A stretch of DNA of 64,000 nt from Megascapheus bottae (Eukaryota > Chordata > Mammalia > Rodentia > Geomyidae): NCBI GenBank assembly GCA_024803745.1, contig JANJXV010000039.1, forward strand, positions 10,025,001 through 10,089,000. The letters are read 5' to 3'. The translations under genes were made by a program, and so were the position numbers. Positions 40,225 through 49,478 of the stretch are shown here, piece by piece (the stretch's first letter is position 1; every line of letters begins with the position of its first letter). A model generated the notes under the pieces. That model was given only the letters and a program-made list of their open reading frames with translations, was not told where the DNA came from and did not search any database.

Positions 40225-40518
40225 ATCTTTATTATCTGTCTACCATATAGCCATCTCTATTATCTATGTATGTGTCCATATGTATTTATGTGTCTGTCTA
40301 TGAATCTGTGTATCTTTCTATCATCTCTATCATAGATCCATCTCTATTATCTGTCATGTATCCACCTCTATTATGTATGTATGTATGTATCATCTCTCTA
40401 TATATCCATCTTTATTATCTATTGATCATCTATCCATCTGTCTATCTGTCTGTCCTTCCATCTGTCTACATACTGTTTTCAACCTCTGTTTCTCTGCAGA
40501 GCCCTCATCAGTCCTGCA
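39782..40518 (+). mobile_element. Ancient ERVL-type LTR (MLT2-like), solo
   Basis: Starts TGTGAATGGTAATTTTATG and continues TTCAACTTGCCTGGGCC, GTGGGTGGGCCTCAACC, AATCAGCTGAAGGCCTGAG. It ends CTCTGTTTCTCTGCAGAGCC…CTGCA. This order matches the MLT2 LTRs of ERVL elements as I know them (start TGTGATGGTTAATTTTATG; GTGGGCCTCATCCAATCAG; end TCTGTTTCTCTGGAGAACCCTGAC). No internal retroviral sequence flanks it, so it is a solo LTR. A large TATC-type microsatellite has grown inside. Confidence 0.8.
40160..40223. repeat. (TATC)n microsatellite inside the LTR
   Basis: About 14 CTAT units, with degenerate TATC/TGTC sequence from 40138 to about 40470. It sits where the LTR family has a CTCTCTATATATATCC segment, its likely seed. 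Confidence 0.9.
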
Positions 40519-40715
40519 GTCACCAAGTCCTTGTCTAATGTGGCCCTAAAGAGAAGGGAAGGAAGCCATTTCAAATGTCTTCTCTGGGCAGCTGGGAATT
40601 CTGGGAGAGTACTGAGTTATTCCAATCAAGGCAGGGCATGCTTGGTACCCAGATGGCAAAGGAGGGCATGGATGTGGTTTATAAATCCTATATTGGGTCT
40701 TCAAAACTCTGCTTA

Positions 40716-40755
40716 AAACAACAACAGCAACAACAACAACAACAACAACAAAAAA
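40716..40755. repeat. (AAC)n microsatellite and A run
   Basis: About 11 AAC units and A7. Confidence 0.9.
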
Positions 40756-40818
40756 AATTGGCCTGGAGTTTGGCCTAGTGGTAGAGTGCTTGCCTAGCAT
40801 GTGTGAAGACCCTGGTTC
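40756..40818 (+). mobile_element. ID-like monomer
   Basis: TTGGCCTGGAGTTTGGCCTAGTGG (in part), GAGTGCTTGCCTAGCATG and GACCCTGGTTCTGGC: the same left monomer as the dimer at 32299, here without a right half. Confidence 0.78.
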
Positions 40819-40820
40819 TG

Positions 40821-40868
<48 letters not shown>
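40819..40868. repeat. (CA)n microsatellite at an ID tail
   Basis: About 24 CA units directly after the ID-like monomer. Confidence 0.95.
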
Positions 40869-40869
<1 letters not shown>

Positions 40870-40889
40870 TGTTTCTTATCTTTGAGGGG

Positions 40890-41480
40890 GGTGTGGAAAG
40901 AGCTATTGTGTGCGTACCTATAAACATTTAGAACAACTCACGCATAAAAGGTGGTATATTGTACCCAGCACAACCATTTTCTCTGTTAAATCACATATAT
41001 GCAAACAGCACCATGAGCTCCTGCTTCTTGCAAGCCCTTCAAGAGTCCAATCTTTTTATAGCCCTCAAGCTGGGGAACATGCATTATACAACCCCAAGTG
41101 GCTGGGGTGTTCTAACAGCCCTGAGCTTTCCTTTTATAAAACCCCTGGTGTCTCATGGGACTTACCTGCCACTACTCACAAGGTGACAGTGATGATCAGA
41201 CACGGAATTTTCAATATTTATGATGGAAAAGGTAATTTAGAAAAAAAAATGAAAGCAAAGGTACTTGTTTCCCCCTTTAGCTTGAGGTGAAATCATTGTT
41301 TTCAGACGAGTTCTTTACACCGTTAATCTGGCCAGAGTAATTTACCATACCCTGGCTGACTTGCAAATCAGCTGCTCTATTCGTCAAACAAGAATTTTGG
41401 TGATAAAATGGTGGGTATTGTGTGGGGCTGTGGCTATTTGATTTTGGAAACTTGGAGAAGCTTTGGAGGGGAAAAAAACC
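40890..41480. promoter_or_regulatory. Candidate conserved non-coding block
   Basis: CCTATAAACATTTAGAAC, CTGTTAAATCACATATATGC, GGAATTTTCAATATTTATG, CACCGTTAATCTGGCC, GACTTGCAAATCAGC. A 126-codon frame (40910-41290) spans part but has no domain and low-complexity ends. Confidence 0.35.
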
Positions 41481-41668
41481 CAAAAACGGTGACCTGATCA
41501 TGCACAGGAGCCAGACTTCATCAGAAGAGGCAACAGGTGAGCAGAGCCAGGTATGGAGGATCTCAGATCAGGTCTGAGGGGGGTCATTGTTGAGCCCAGG
41601 TGGACAGATATAGGAAAGATGTCAACAAACAGAAGAGACCTATGGCTGGTGCAGGTGTGTAGTCAGGT

Positions 41669-41669
41669 T

Positions 41670-41723
<54 letters not shown>
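41669..41723. repeat. (GT)n microsatellite
   Basis: About 26 GT units in unique sequence. Confidence 0.95.
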
Positions 41724-41724
<1 letters not shown>

Positions 41725-42470
41725 ATGGGAGCTGAATAAGCTTTGCCCCTGCTGAGTGTCTCTCCTCCCATCCTGCCTCACATTGCTTCCCTGTAGCACA
41801 TGCTTTGACATTGACTTTGCCTTTTGTGTTCCATCTGTGTTCCAAGCCAGGACATCTGCCTTGAAACCTATTAATAATGTCTGCAGTTTGTCTAGTGTCC
41901 ACAGGGGCTGTGGTAAGGAGGGGTTGTCCTGAGGAACTCCTTTTAGAGCGCAGAGGGCTTTGCATACACGATCACAGATGTAGACAGCGGTAGAGATCAT
42001 GCCTTGCTAATGGCCAGGTGTTCAGGAGACATGGCGCCTGCTCCAGAACAGTCAACAATTTTACCCAAAACCCCTGGCAGTGGGGACTTTAGCTGTGTGC
42101 CCAAAGGTTCCCAGGACTCATTGAGTAACCTCTGTGCCAAGCAAGGCCCTGATTCTTAAGGTAACCCAATCCTTCCAGGGTGGCACTGAGTCCAAAGATG
42201 GGCTTTGAACTGGTTTTCATCACCATTTAATGGCTTATGGAAAGACCGGGACAATGAGAGTGCCCTCTCATTGCCTGGCACCACACAGGATGCTGTTATA
42301 TCACAGTTAGGCAAGATTGAGGCCTGTCTTTAAGTTGCTCTTGAACTGTGGAAAAGATTGCTAGACTATCGTCAGGTGCTGCTAGACCAGAGCGGACTAA
42401 AGAAGGGACAGATACTTGATGTCAGCCAGGACTGTTTATGTAGCCCACACGTCAATGCATGTGGAGCCCA
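41724..42470. other. Unassigned unique sequence
   Basis: About 750 bases with no recognised repeat. A 138-codon minus frame (41584-42000) reads through the GT run and is not credible. Confidence 0.4.
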
Positions 42471-42695
42471 GAGCTAGTGGCTCATGTCTCTAGCTACCCA
42501 GGAAGGCTGAGATCTGAGGATCATGGTTCGAAATCAGCCAGGCAGGAAAGTCCATGAGACTCTTAGCTCCAATTAACCACAGAAAAAGCCAGAAGTGGTA
42601 CTGTGGCTCAAAGTGATAGAGCACTAGCCTTGAGCAAAGGAAACTCAAAGACGGTGTCCAGGCATCCCTAAGTTCAAGCCCCAGGACCAGTGTGT
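42471..42695 (+). mobile_element. Composite 7SL/tRNA SINE
   Basis: CTAGTGGCTCATGTCTC, GGTTCGAAATCAGCC, GTGGCTCAAAGTGATAGAGC and GTTCAAGCCCCAGGACC. All landmarks present. Confidence 0.9.
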
Positions 42696-42735
42696 GCACA
42701 CACACACAGAGACACACACAGACACAGACACACAG
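42696..42735. repeat. CA-rich tail of a SINE
   Basis: CACACA with GACACAGACACA variants directly after the SINE. Confidence 0.88.
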
Positions 42736-42769
42736 CAGGGAAAAGTGAAGAACGTTGGAAGGGGTGATT

Positions 42770-42870
42770 TCAGTCAAAATACCTCGTACTCATAAACGAA
42801 CATGTTGAATTGAACACCCCTTTGTACAGCTACTTAACAATGATCAAATTAAATTAAAAAAATGGGAAAA
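42770..42870 (+). mobile_element. Possible LINE 3' terminus
   Basis: GAACACCCCTTTGTACAGC followed by TACTTAACAATGATCAAATTAAATTAAAAAAATGG has the look of a LINE 3' UTR end with A-rich tail. I cannot tie it to the L1 copies here. No duplication found. Confidence 0.3.
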
Positions 42871-42939
42871 TGGGTGCTGTGGGGTGGGGGGAGGCAAGGA
42901 GACAAAAATGACCAAACATCTGGAAGAAAAGACTTGAGA

Positions 42940-43420
42940 TCTTCCTGCTCGTTCCCTCACTGCCTTTCCTCCAAGCCTTTCCAAGGCACAGAATCCAAGT
43001 AGTAATTAATAGCATTTAAGTTCCATTTAGTCACTTTTGATTAAGACCACATTAAACGAATCCAGCGTGCAAAACACTTAACTCCTTGGAGCACTTGCTG
43101 GGGGGGGGCGGGGCGGGGCGGGGGCTGGGCACAGCTGGATGGACAGAAGGATGCATTGGCTCGCCAGCCACCTCTGAGAAGTTACAGCTGGATCAATACG
43201 TCTCCTACAGCTATAATAAAATGGCTTCGACATGCTCATCTATGCCTGAGAACACGGTCTACACATTGATTTCCTGGCTTGATAGAACCCATTTACCTAT
43301 TCAGCTACTCGGTTCAGGGAAGGTGAAGAGGTTCCCAGGTCCTCAGGGAACAATGATGTTTATAAGTAGGTTAGCAAATACTTGAGAAATGTCTTAATTG
43401 GCCTGGCAACTAGTTCAGGA
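42940..43420. promoter_or_regulatory. Candidate conserved non-coding block split by a G-rich run
   Basis: Left: AGTAGTAATTAATAGC, TTTTGATTAAGACCACATTAAACG. Then at 43100-43129 a plus-strand run G9-C-G4-C-G4-C-G5-CT-G3. Right: GCTATAATAAAATGGCTTCG, TTGATTTCCTGGCTTGATAG, GTCTTAATTGGCC. Enhancer-like words flank a strong G-quadruplex candidate. Confidence 0.4.
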
Positions 43421-43686
43421 AGGCCGGGTCCCCTTTGTGGCCTCTCGTTGGAGTTTGCTGGCCTTCTTCCGGGAAGTGGAGGTTGGGGGGAGGACAGAGG
43501 AGGCTGGGGAGGGCCACTTTTTCTGTTCGTGGAGACATGCCCTTTTTCATGATGTAAAGCTTGGATGGTGTACGATCAGCGGGGCTATTTCGAGGGTGAA
43601 GGGCTCTTTCGAATTAGGGGTTCAGACAAGAGAATCTTTCACTTTGATTTTGCTGGACCCAAGAGATACAGATAGAAAATAGACTT
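43421..43686. other. Unassigned unique sequence
   Basis: Moderately GC-rich. CTATTTCGAGGGTGAAGG keeps CpG. No repeat seen. Confidence 0.35.
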
Positions 43687-43709
43687 ACACACACACACAC
43701 ACACACATT
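43686..43709. repeat. (CA)n microsatellite
   Basis: About 11 CA units. Confidence 0.9.
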
Positions 43710-43861
43710 TCCAACTTTTTTCCAATATATAATTTTGAAAGAAACTAAGGATGTCAGTTGAATATCAATATCAGTTGTGGGACAGCTGGGACAGTATGGA
43801 AGGTAGTCAAGACATTTTTTCTTTAATGTAGGGCTCACTGTTCTTTCTTTTTCTATTTTGT

Positions 43862-43940
43862 CCAAGACTGGGACTTGAACTCACCAGGTGATGCTTATTT
43901 TTGTTCATTGGTTGTGCTCTACCACCGGAGTCATGCCTCT
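43862..43940 (-). mobile_element. SINE right-half fragment
   Basis: AGACTGGGACTTGAACTC, GTGCTCTACCACCGGAGTC. The left half is absent. Confidence 0.6.
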
Positions 43941-43991
43941 AATCTATGTAGTTTTGGGAAACACCAAGATAGACACGTTAAGATAAGATGA

Positions 43992-44237
43992 TGAGCCAGG
44001 TGCCATAGCTAACACCTGTAATCCTAGTTATTCAGGAGGCTGAAATCTGAGGATCGAGGTTCAAAGCCAGCCTGGGCACTAAAGTCAGTGAGACTCTTAT
44101 CTCCAATTAACTACCAGAAAACCAGAAGTGGTGCTGTGGCTCAAGGGGTAGGGTGGTAGCTTTGAGTTGAAGAGCTCAGGGACAGTGCCCAGGCCTAGAG
44201 TTCAAGTCCCGAGACCGACAAAAAGAAAAAAAAAAGA
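43992..44237 (+). mobile_element. Composite 7SL/tRNA SINE, full length
   Basis: GAGCCAGGTGCCATAGC start, GAGGTTCAAAGCCAGCC, GAGACTCTTATCTCCAATTAACTACC, GTGGCTCAAGGGGTAGG and AGTTCAAGTCCCGAGACCG with an A-rich tail. Good reference copy for the family. Confidence 0.92.
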
Positions 44238-44304
44238 TAAGGTAATGAAGGTTTTTTTCTCCCTAATCTTTTCCTAGACACTTTTTTTCTTTGGGGGGAG
44301 GGAT

Positions 44305-44515
44305 TGCTGGTCCCGAGGCTTGAACTCAGGTGTTGTCCCTAGTTTTTTCCACTCTTACTACTTGAGCTACAGCTCTGCTTCTGGCTTTTTGGATGGCTCG
44401 TTAGAGGTAAGAATTTCATGGACTTTCTTGTGTGGGCTAGCTTTGAACCTCAATTATCAGACGTCAGCCTCATAAGTAGCTAGGATTTCAGGCATGAGCC
44501 ACCATACCTGGCTTC
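44305..44515 (-). mobile_element. Composite 7SL/tRNA SINE
   Basis: GCTGGTCCCGAGGCTTGAACTC, CTACTTGAGCTACAGC, GTAGCTAGGATTTCAGGC. Inverted relative to the copy 67 bases upstream. Confidence 0.87.
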
Positions 44516-44601
44516 TAGACTTATTATTTTTTAAGGGTGTGTGTGTGTGGGGGGGGAGGAACGGGAAAGGGAGGGGGAGAGAAAGAGATTATGGATATGA
44601 A

Positions 44602-44810
44602 CGTGAACTCAGCCTTATACTCTTGCTTGAGTTTTTGCGGACGGCTGGTATTCTACCACTTATGTCACAGCTCTAATTCTGGCTTTTGCTTGTGGATTGG
44701 AGATAAGAATCTTACAAACTTTTCAGGCCAGGCTAGCTTTGAATCTTGATCTTCAGGTCTCAGCCTCCTGAGTAGCTAGGATGACAGGCGTGAGTCACTG
44801 TATCCAGCTT
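44602..44810 (-). mobile_element. Composite 7SL/tRNA SINE
   Basis: GTGAACTCAGCC, TTCTACCACTTATGTCAC, GGAGATAAGAATCTTACAAAC, GTAGCTAGGATGACAGGCG. Preceded on its 3' side by GT/GA-rich sequence (44536-44590). Confidence 0.85.
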
Positions 44811-44921
44811 AACTCTGGCTTTTGTTGTGGCATTATTTTTTTTAAATTAGGTTGTGTAGAGTACAGCTTTTCATATCAATGTGTGTCTTAGACATATGTG
44901 TGGAAGACACACTATATTAGA

Positions 44922-44984
<63 letters not shown>
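44922..44984. repeat. (GA)n microsatellite
   Basis: About 30 uninterrupted GA units. Confidence 0.97.
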
Positions 44985-44985
<1 letters not shown>

Positions 44986-45039
44986 AGTGATCTTATAGCT
45001 GGCAAGTACCTTTATGAGATGCAACCAACCATGTGTTAA

Positions 45040-45295
45040 TTCTCAATATCCATCATTAGTTGAGTGGGGAAAATATATGCAAAAGCAAATGGAAGGCGGG
45101 CGGTAAGCTAGTGCAGAAGTTTCACAAATTAGATTATTTGAGTCTATGATTCCTCAGATAGAAGGATATTGTCCAAAGGGCCCTTTAATTATGACTCCTT
45201 TCCGCGCCGGCGCTGGAGAATATTGTCAGGGCTGCAAAAGCACTTTACTATAGTCAGATTAAAAGCATGATTGTCAGACCCGGGCTCACATTGAT
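45040..45295. promoter_or_regulatory. Candidate conserved non-coding block
   Basis: GGCGGGCGGTAAGC, CAAATTAGATTATTTGAG, GGGCCCTTTAATTATG, then TTTCCGCGCCGGCGCTGG (four CpGs in 18 bases, near 45199), then CAGATTAAAAGCATG. A CpG-dense word in the middle of AT-rich unique DNA is unusual. Confidence 0.38.
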
Positions 45296-45539
45296 ACTGG
45301 GGGTGGGCCGGGGGGGGGGCGAGATGCTGGCTGCAGACAAGAGCCATCTCTAAGAATCACACCAACCCATGTGTTCTTGTTGGGAAGAGATGTTTGCAGA
45401 CACATGATTTTGGTCAGATGCATCATGAAGGACTGGGTGATGGTCCCGGGTTATTTTCCCTCTGGAGAAAATGCAGCTGTGCTTGAGTCAAGAAAAAAAA
45501 ACAACCCTAAACAAAAAGCAACAACAACAACAACAAAAA
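45296..45539. other. Unassigned, with G-rich run
   Basis: GGGGGTGGGCCGGGGGGGGGGC at 45299-45320 could form a quadruplex. A/AAC-rich end at 45491-45538. Confidence 0.4.
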
Positions 45540-45629
45540 ACCTCTCTTCCCTCTCCTCCCCTCCCCTCCCACTCCTTTTCCCTCCCCTCCTTTCTCTTCC
45601 CCTTCTTTCTCCCCTTCCCTGCCCTCTTT
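45540..45629. repeat. (CT/CCCT)n pyrimidine tract at a SINE tail
   Basis: About 85 bases of almost only C and T, directly before the 3' end of the reverse-strand SINE at 45630. Confidence 0.9.
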
Positions 45630-45826
45630 TTGCTGCTATCACTGAGGCTTGAACTCAGGGCTTCTCACTTGGCTTTTTAATGCTCTCCACTTCTGCCTTT
45701 TGGCTGGTTAGTAGGATATAGGAGTCACACAGACTTTTTCTGCCTGGTCTGACTTTGAGCCTTGGTCCTCAGGTCTCGGCTTCCTGAGTAGCTAGGATGA
45801 CAGGCATGGAACACACTCTCTGGGTT
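45630..45826 (-). mobile_element. Composite SINE, right half shortened
   Basis: TCACTGAGGCTTGAACTCAGGG, then a diverged, shortened A-box side, then GTAGCTAGGATGACAGGC. Confidence 0.8.
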
Positions 45827-46042
45827 CTCTTTTTCTTTAATGACATGTGTTCTGACCAAATGCATTTTAGAACCATCATGGGTCTGACATTCAAAATCTT
45901 TCCCATTCTGAAGATGTGTGAATTCTCTGTCTAGACCTAAAAGGAAATAACAACCCCCAAAGCAACTTGATTTCAGATCTTTGGTTTCTTTCCAAGCAGG
46001 TACAATCACCTGCTCATGTTTCATGAAAATGAGCATGCTCTG

Positions 46043-46138
46043 GGGCCAGGCGTGGTAGCTCATGCCTATAATCCCAGCTACTTGGGAAACAAAGGCAGGA
46101 CGATTCCCATCCAGTGGTGACCAGACACTAAATAAAAA
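46043..46138 (+). mobile_element. B1-like 7SL monomer
   Basis: GGGGCCAGGCGTGGTAGCTC and TGCCTATAATCCCAGCTAC, TTGGGAAACAAAGGCAGG, with an A-rich end (ACTAAATAAAAATG). Closer to B1/FLAM-type 7SL monomers than to the family left half. No tRNA half follows. Confidence 0.65.
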
Positions 46139-46377
46139 TGACTTCAAAAGGAAGAACAGGAAGAGATGCTTTGGCAATACCACACCAGAGCCGTGCATGT
46201 GTGGGGTCCCTTATCTTCTAAGCAGTGTGAAGAATCAGCCTGAATTTACAACATCATATGGTCATTTGCATTTTAACACGCAAAAAAGTATAACCTGGAG
46301 ATTATCCCAAAAGGGTCTGAGGGCTAAAAACCATCTTAGTGTTACTAATAGAGCCCTCTTTGGGTTATCAGGACTTG
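46139..46377. other. Unassigned unique sequence
   Basis: No repeat recognised. Confidence 0.4.
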
Positions 46378-46455
46378 CTGGATGACCTTGGTCAAATGAT
46401 TCCACCTGTCCAAGGCCTCATTTTTCCACTGGAATCTGGGGAACCAGGAACAGCT
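46378..46455 (+). mobile_element. MIR fragment
   Basis: GATGACCTTGGTCAAATG, then CCTGTCCAAGGCCTCATTTTTCC and CTGGGGAACC follows the MIR core order (TGACCTTGGGCAAGTC…CCTCAGTTTCC…AAATGGGG). An ancient mammalian SINE. Confidence 0.6.
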
Positions 46456-46542
46456 TCTATCTTGAAGGGTTTGGGGGTTGGTGCTGAGGAGAGGAGATAA
46501 GATTTAAAGGAGAGGATCCATGTGTATTGGCAGTGTGTCTTT

Positions 46543-46888
46543 AAGAGGAATTAATGTAACAAAAGCCATATAATGAATGATTGTTGTCCTTAATGTACTA
46601 TGTTATCCCTCATCTCCTTTGCTGTTCCTTGGTTATCTCATATTGGTATAGTATCTCACTTTGTTATCTGATATATTGAATTTATTTATATTTGGTTATC
46701 TGAAACTTGATAGGGAAGGGGGGAAAACCAATACGGGGAGTGGGTGGTGGGTGGGGGGAGGGTAATGGGTACCAAGACATGTGAAAGGGTATCAATGTAT
46801 GTGAATTAATGCACCTTCTATCTGGCAAATATCATGTAACCCTTTTATTAATTACAATAAAAATCTATATAAAAAGAGGAATTAATGT
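46543..46888 (+). mobile_element. LINE-1 3' end, dead insertion, with target-site duplication
   Basis: AAGAGGAATTAATGT at 46543-46557 is repeated exactly at 46874-46888. Between them lies about 316 bases of L1 3' UTR, with a G-rich polypurine segment (GGGGAGTGGGTGGTGGGTGGGGGGAGGG in part, 46736-46764) followed by ATCATGTAACCCTTTTATTAATTAC and AATAAAAATC. The A-tail is short. Plus-strand orientation. Confidence 0.9.
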
Positions 46889-47112
46889 GAATGGCTATTA
46901 TGAGATTTTGAGAATCAAGTCTACGCGGATGGACTAAGACAACCATTTCCTATACTCTATGCTGTGTACCAATCAGGTTAATAGAAGCTCCCAGAAAAGG
47001 AATAAGACATGACCTAGTTGGTTATTCGTGACCTCAGGACAGGATCTCTTTTAAAGCTAAACTGGAATGCCAAATTTGTTACTTAATGAAAAAAAAGAAA
47101 AATCTGTGGCCG
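46889..47112. other. Unassigned unique sequence
   Basis: No repeat recognised. Confidence 0.4.
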
Positions 47113-47312
47113 TAGCCAGTGTTGGTGTCTCGTGCCTGCATTCCTAGTTACCAAGGAGGCTGAGATGTGAAGATGCATGGTTTGAAGTTACCCTCAGCAA
47201 TGAACCAGCTAACAGCTGGAACTGTGGCTCAAGTGGTAAAGTGCCAGCCTTGAGAGGAAATAAAAAGCCAAGCCAGAACAAGAGGCTATGAGTTTAAGCC
47301 GCAATGCCAGCA
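47113..47312 (+). mobile_element. Composite SINE with mid deletion
   Basis: CCAGTGTTGGTGTCTCGTGCC, AAGGAGGCTGAGATGTG. The left-half end (GAGACTCTTATCTCC) is deleted. Then GTGGCTCAAGTGGTAAAGTGCC and GAGTTTAAGCCGC. Confidence 0.83.
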
Positions 47313-47385
47313 TAAATTAATCAATAAATAAAGCATTCTAAACATAACTTAAAATTGGGGCTGTTTCTCCCCCCTCCTCCTCCTT

Positions 47386-47610
47386 CCAGTTGTCATGAGA
47401 CATGAACTCAGGGCCTGGACACTGTCCCTGAGCATTTTGTGCACGTGCTCTACCATTTTGAGCCACAGCTCCACTTCTGGTTTTCTGGTAATTCATTAGG
47501 GCTAACAGTCTCACAGACTTTTCTGCCCCAGCTGGCTTTGAACCACAATCCTCAGATTTTAGCCTCCTTATTAGCTAGGATGACAGAAATGAGCCTCGGG
47601 TGCCTGGTCT
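47386..47610 (-). mobile_element. Composite 7SL/tRNA SINE
   Basis: GAGACATGAACTCAGGGCC, CTCTACCATTTTGAGCCAC, GGCTTTGAACCACAATCC, TTAGCTAGGATGACAG. Inverted relative to the copy 73 bases upstream. Confidence 0.88.
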
Positions 47611-47639
47611 CAAACTACTGTAGACAACACAATATCTAC

Positions 47640-47975
47640 AGAGCACAATGAAATGAGGCCTGGTAAAACGAGTTGTCTACTTTATAGATTTGACCCACTA
47701 GCTTCTGCTCTCTCTTTGGAGAGCCCGGGCAAATACATATATTAGAGCAATTTTATATTTTGACATCCCCCCTCTGAAAATTTTAATAATGGAATCAGAT
47801 TTAATCTGTGCAATCTGCGTGGTTGTTTAAGTGTCTGTTTAGTTGTTAAAATTCTTATTTTTTAATTTTATTTTAGCCTGTCATCCTATTTATATTATTG
47901 TATTTTAGACTGGTCATTGGTCAGTGATGGGGTCTAAGTCACATGAGGCAAATTGAGACTCTGAAGTTATCACAC
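47640..47975. promoter_or_regulatory. Candidate conserved non-coding block
   Basis: CTTTATAGATTTGACCC, ATATTAGAGCAATTTTATA, TTTTAATAATGGAATCAG, TTTAATCTGTGCAATCTGC. Repeat-free and AT-rich. Confidence 0.35.
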
Positions 47976-48522
47976 TGCACAGGTGATATCAATGCCTGGT
48001 TTAGATATACTAATAACAATGATTATTATTTGGGGATGGTGGTTTCTTTGAGGAATGATTATTATTTTGGAATAAAATATTTCCAGTTTGAGATTGGAAG
48101 CTCTGTCTTTCTCCACGCACATACACACGGAAATAGAGTTTCAATGGCTTCTCACACTTCATATAGCCAGTTGGGAAATAAAACATCTTCCATTTAGATA
48201 AATAAACAACAAAAGAAGTCAGAAAATTAATAACCAGAAAGACACATTCATTTTATTACAATGTCTCTGAAAACAAACCAAGCCCTGGTTCCACAAAAGC
48301 TGTGTGTATGTGGTAGAAATATGAAGAACACCCATGGTTTCTTTTAGGGCTTAGTGGTGAGGCAGAGCACTGTGGGAAGGAGCTTGTGGTGGAATAAAAA
48401 TGGTGGTGTCTTACCGTGGCTGGAAAGTGGGGTGAGGAGAGAGAAAGGTGATGGGCCATGGTCTTATCATTCAAGAGATGCCTTTTTCTTCATACTAAGC
48501 CACCTTGGAACAGACCCACCCC
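47976..48522. other. Unassigned, possibly part of an old repeat
   Basis: AT-rich with GATTATTATTT repeats at 48018-48066. The part 48340-48500 (GGGAAGGAGCTTGTGGTGG, GTGATGGGCCATGG) runs into the minisatellite and may be the body of the interspersed repeat from which it grew. Confidence 0.35.
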
Positions 48523-48729
48523 AGTGACCTACTACCTCCAATCAGGTCTTACCTCCTAATAGGCCACACCATTAGTGAACCAGTTCCTCCAATCAGAACT
48601 TGTCTCCTAATAGACCACACCCCCAGTGACTCACTTCCTCCAATCGGGACTCATCTCCAGTAGGCCACACCCCCCTCCCAGTGACCACTTCTCCAAGCAG
48701 GATCTGCTTCCTAATACATCATATCCCTC
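48523..48729 (+). repeat. 51-base minisatellite, four copies
   Basis: Units start at 48523, 48574, 48625 and 48680 (periods 51, 51, 55). Shared words are AGTGAC…CTTCCTCCAATC(A/G)G and (T/C)TCCTAATAGGCCACACC. The unit resembles a CTTCC-TCCAA…GGCCACACCTCCTAATAG module I know from mouse/rat interspersed repeats, family name not certain. Confidence 0.88.
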
Positions 48730-48955
48730 AGGTGCAACCCCTCTCTTCTCATCCACATCCCATCTACAGTAAGCCCAGGTGGGTCTGCATCTCAGCCTTG
48801 GTTCCCAGGATGTACAACACTAAGCCTGCTGGCTCTAGTGATTTATAACAGTGACTTCTGAAGTCCTATGGCAGAACCTTAAGTCAGCATCCTTTGGAAA
48901 TTGTGAGAAATGCTAATTCTTGAGCTGTACTCCAAATCTGCGGAACGAGAACCAC

Positions 48956-48996
<41 letters not shown>

Positions 48997-49359
48997 TTGA
49001 ATCAGTTCTCCAGGTGAGAGTTTGAGTGTCATCAGTCAACTGGACTGCAAGCATTTCCCCCTACCACCCCCGCCTCCTGCATTACCTACTTCCTTCCACT
49101 GCTATAGGTTTGCTCTGGGCTGGGGGAGATCCTAGCTCTGCTGGGTCTCTAAAGCTTGGCATCCAGAAAGGAGAGAGAGAGGAAGAGAGAGGCGAGCATC
49201 ATTGGAGAACAGCTTGGCAGGCAGCTGTGGGTCAATGTGAGATCTGTTGCACAGTCGATAACATAGGTACAGAGCAAATGTGCTGCTCAATTTCCTTTCC
49301 TTTGCTCTGGTGACTAACTGGCAGGTATGTGATATGAGTCCAGAGTGGGACATCCCCTG
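48730..49359. other. Unassigned unique sequence
   Basis: A (GT)n run at 48957-48994 in otherwise ordinary DNA. The 95-codon frame at 49026-49313 has no recognisable domain. Confidence 0.4.
48957..48994. repeat. (GT)n microsatellite
   Basis: About 18 GT units. Confidence 0.95.
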
Positions 49360-49362
49360 TCT

Positions 49363-49422
<60 letters not shown>

Positions 49423-49428
49423 TTCTTT

Positions 49429-49478
<50 letters not shown>

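Noticed and set aside
39782..40518. Possible complete endogenous retrovirus
   Set aside because: Only one LTR is present and no gag, pol or env likeness is seen on either side. It is a solo LTR.
41584..42000. 138-codon minus-strand frame
   Set aside because: Contains a (TH)n run from the GT microsatellite. Not coding.
43086..43682. Two successive forward frames (99 and 94 codons) in a unique block
   Set aside because: The first begins in the G-quadruplex-like run. Neither has a known motif or plausible splice sites around it.
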